29,608 nucleotides of DNA, taken from Sphingomonas sanxanigenens (GTDB lineage: Bacteria > Pseudomonadota > Alphaproteobacteria > Sphingomonadales > Sphingomonadaceae). Made by a program: the position numbers and the translations under genes. Below the pieces are notes generated by a model that was not told where the DNA came from, did not search any database, and was given only the letters and a program-made list of their open reading frames with translations. How positions within the stretch are numbered: position 1 is the stretch's first letter; the number at the start of each line of letters is the position of its first letter. This document shows, piece by piece, positions 28,958 through 29,608 of the stretch. The stretch is from positions 1 through 29,608 of the forward strand of contig QFNN01000025.1 of NCBI GenBank assembly GCA_003240855.1, given 5' to 3'.

Positions 28958-29608
28958 ATGCCCGCCATGCCGACGCTTCCCGAGATCGCCATTCCCACCG
29001 TCGCCGTGGAGGGGCTGGAAGCCCGCTTCCCCGTGCGCCGCATCTTCTGCGTCGGGCAGAATTATGCCGATCATGCGCGCGAGATGGGGGGCGATCCCGA
29101 TCGCGCGCCGCCTTTCTTCTTCTCCAAGCCCGCCGACGCCGTCGCCGCGAACGGCGCGACGCTGCCTTTTCCGTCGCGGACCGAAAATCTCCATCACGAA
29201 GTCGAACTGGTCGTGGCGCTGGGCGCCGGCGGCGAAAATCTCTCGCCCGAAGCTGCTGCGAAGGCGATCTTCGGCTGGACGGTGGGCATCGATCTCACGC
29301 GCCGCGACCTTCAGGCCGAGGCCAAGAAGGCCGGGCGGCCGTGGGACATGGCAAAGGGTTTCGATCGGTCGGCCCCGCTCGGCGCGATCCGCCCCGGCAT
29401 GCCTCCGGCCAGCGGCGCGATCACGCTCGGCATCGACGGCGAGCAGCGCCAGTCAGGCAATCTCGATCAGATGATCTGGTCCGTGCCGGAAGTGATCGCC
29501 AATCTCTCGACCTATGTGGCGCTCGCGCCCGGCGACCTGATTTTCACCGGCACGCCCGCCGGGGTCGGCCCGATCCTGCGCGGCCAGACGGTGGAGGCCA
29601 GGATCGAC
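28958..29608 (+). CDS. Fumarylacetoacetate hydrolase-family protein, 3'-truncated
   Basis: The gene begins at ATG 28958 (AAGG five bases upstream; a second ATG three codons on is possible) and runs off the window after 217 codons. It has the FAH-family hallmarks: RIFCVGQNYADHAREMG, FFFSKPADAV, and the metal-binding E81 and E83 in NLHHEVELVVALG. D112 in VGIDLTRRDLQAEAKK and GDLIFTGTPAGVGPI complete the set. Family members cleave C-C bonds in acylpyruvates, open catechol derivatives or decarboxylate; the length and motifs fit the small acylpyruvase-type group. The substrate cannot be told from sequence. It follows the araC gene by 62 bases. Confidence 0.9.
   Translation, partial: MPAMPTLPEIAIPTVAVEGLEARFPVRRIFCVGQNYADHAREMGGDPDRAPPFFFSKPADAVAANGATLPFPSRTENLHHEVELVVALGAGGENLSPEAAAKAIFGWTVGIDLTRRDLQAEAKKAGRPWDMAKGFDRSAPLGAIRPGMPPASGAITLGIDGEQRQSGNLDQMIWSVPEVIANLSTYVALAPGDLIFTGTPAGVGPILRGQTVEARID

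Overview
The window looks like a chromosomal segment of a GC-rich alphaproteobacterium, most likely a sphingomonad (Sphingomonas or a close relative). The evidence is the protein sequences themselves, the F0 ATP synthase genes standing apart from the F1 genes and carrying a b/b' pair, and two surface proteins ending in PEPATWAMLIAGFGLVG, the sphingomonad form of the PEP-CTERM sorting signal. Nearly all of it is densely packed host genes. I see no phage, insertion sequence, CRISPR array, rRNA or tRNA.

Layout. 1-1083: the end of an RcnB-like gene, then a 500-base region with a 27-residue membrane-peptide ORF on the minus strand, an AT-rich promoter and several strong hairpins. 1084-3369: purB and radC on the minus strand. 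3523-5933: the F0 operon atpI-atpB-atpE-b'-b. 6009-8618: a DUF4337 membrane protein, then uvrC. 8769-10946: an overlapping polysaccharide deacetylase/acyltransferase pair, with a VanZ-like gene converging on it. 11027-15254: recO-leuB-GT2/GtrA on the plus strand, facing a PMT-type glycosyltransferase on the minus strand. 15413-17795: metZ-apaG-lysR, coupled by start/stop overlaps. 17939-21103: a LuxR-type regulator and two PEP-CTERM proteins. 21193-24582: an alpha/beta hydrolase (minus), tlyA, tspO-ubiK and a YbjN-type gene. 24669-27124: a CPA1-type antiporter overlapping an OmpA-like lipoprotein gene. 27171-29608: a divergent SDR/AraC pair and the start of a fumarylacetoacetate-hydrolase-family gene.

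Working together. The polyprenyl-phosphate sugar synthase-like GT2/GtrA and the convergent PMT-like enzyme could form a donor/transferase pair for protein or surface glycosylation. The deacetylase/acyltransferase pair and the PEP-CTERM proteins also point to envelope or extracellular-polymer work. The exosortase itself is not in the window. purB, leuB, metZ, uvrC, recO, radC and the F0 genes are housekeeping.

No gene cluster here is clearly a new system. The most interesting unexplained signals are non-coding or very small: the 27-aa peptide locus with its promoter and competing hairpins, four related REP-like intergenic repeats, a 16-bp perfect palindrome ahead of the DUF4337 gene, a long inverted repeat between the SDR and AraC genes, a hairpin overlapping the ribosome binding site of the hydrolase gene, and phased repeats ahead of the LuxR-type regulator.
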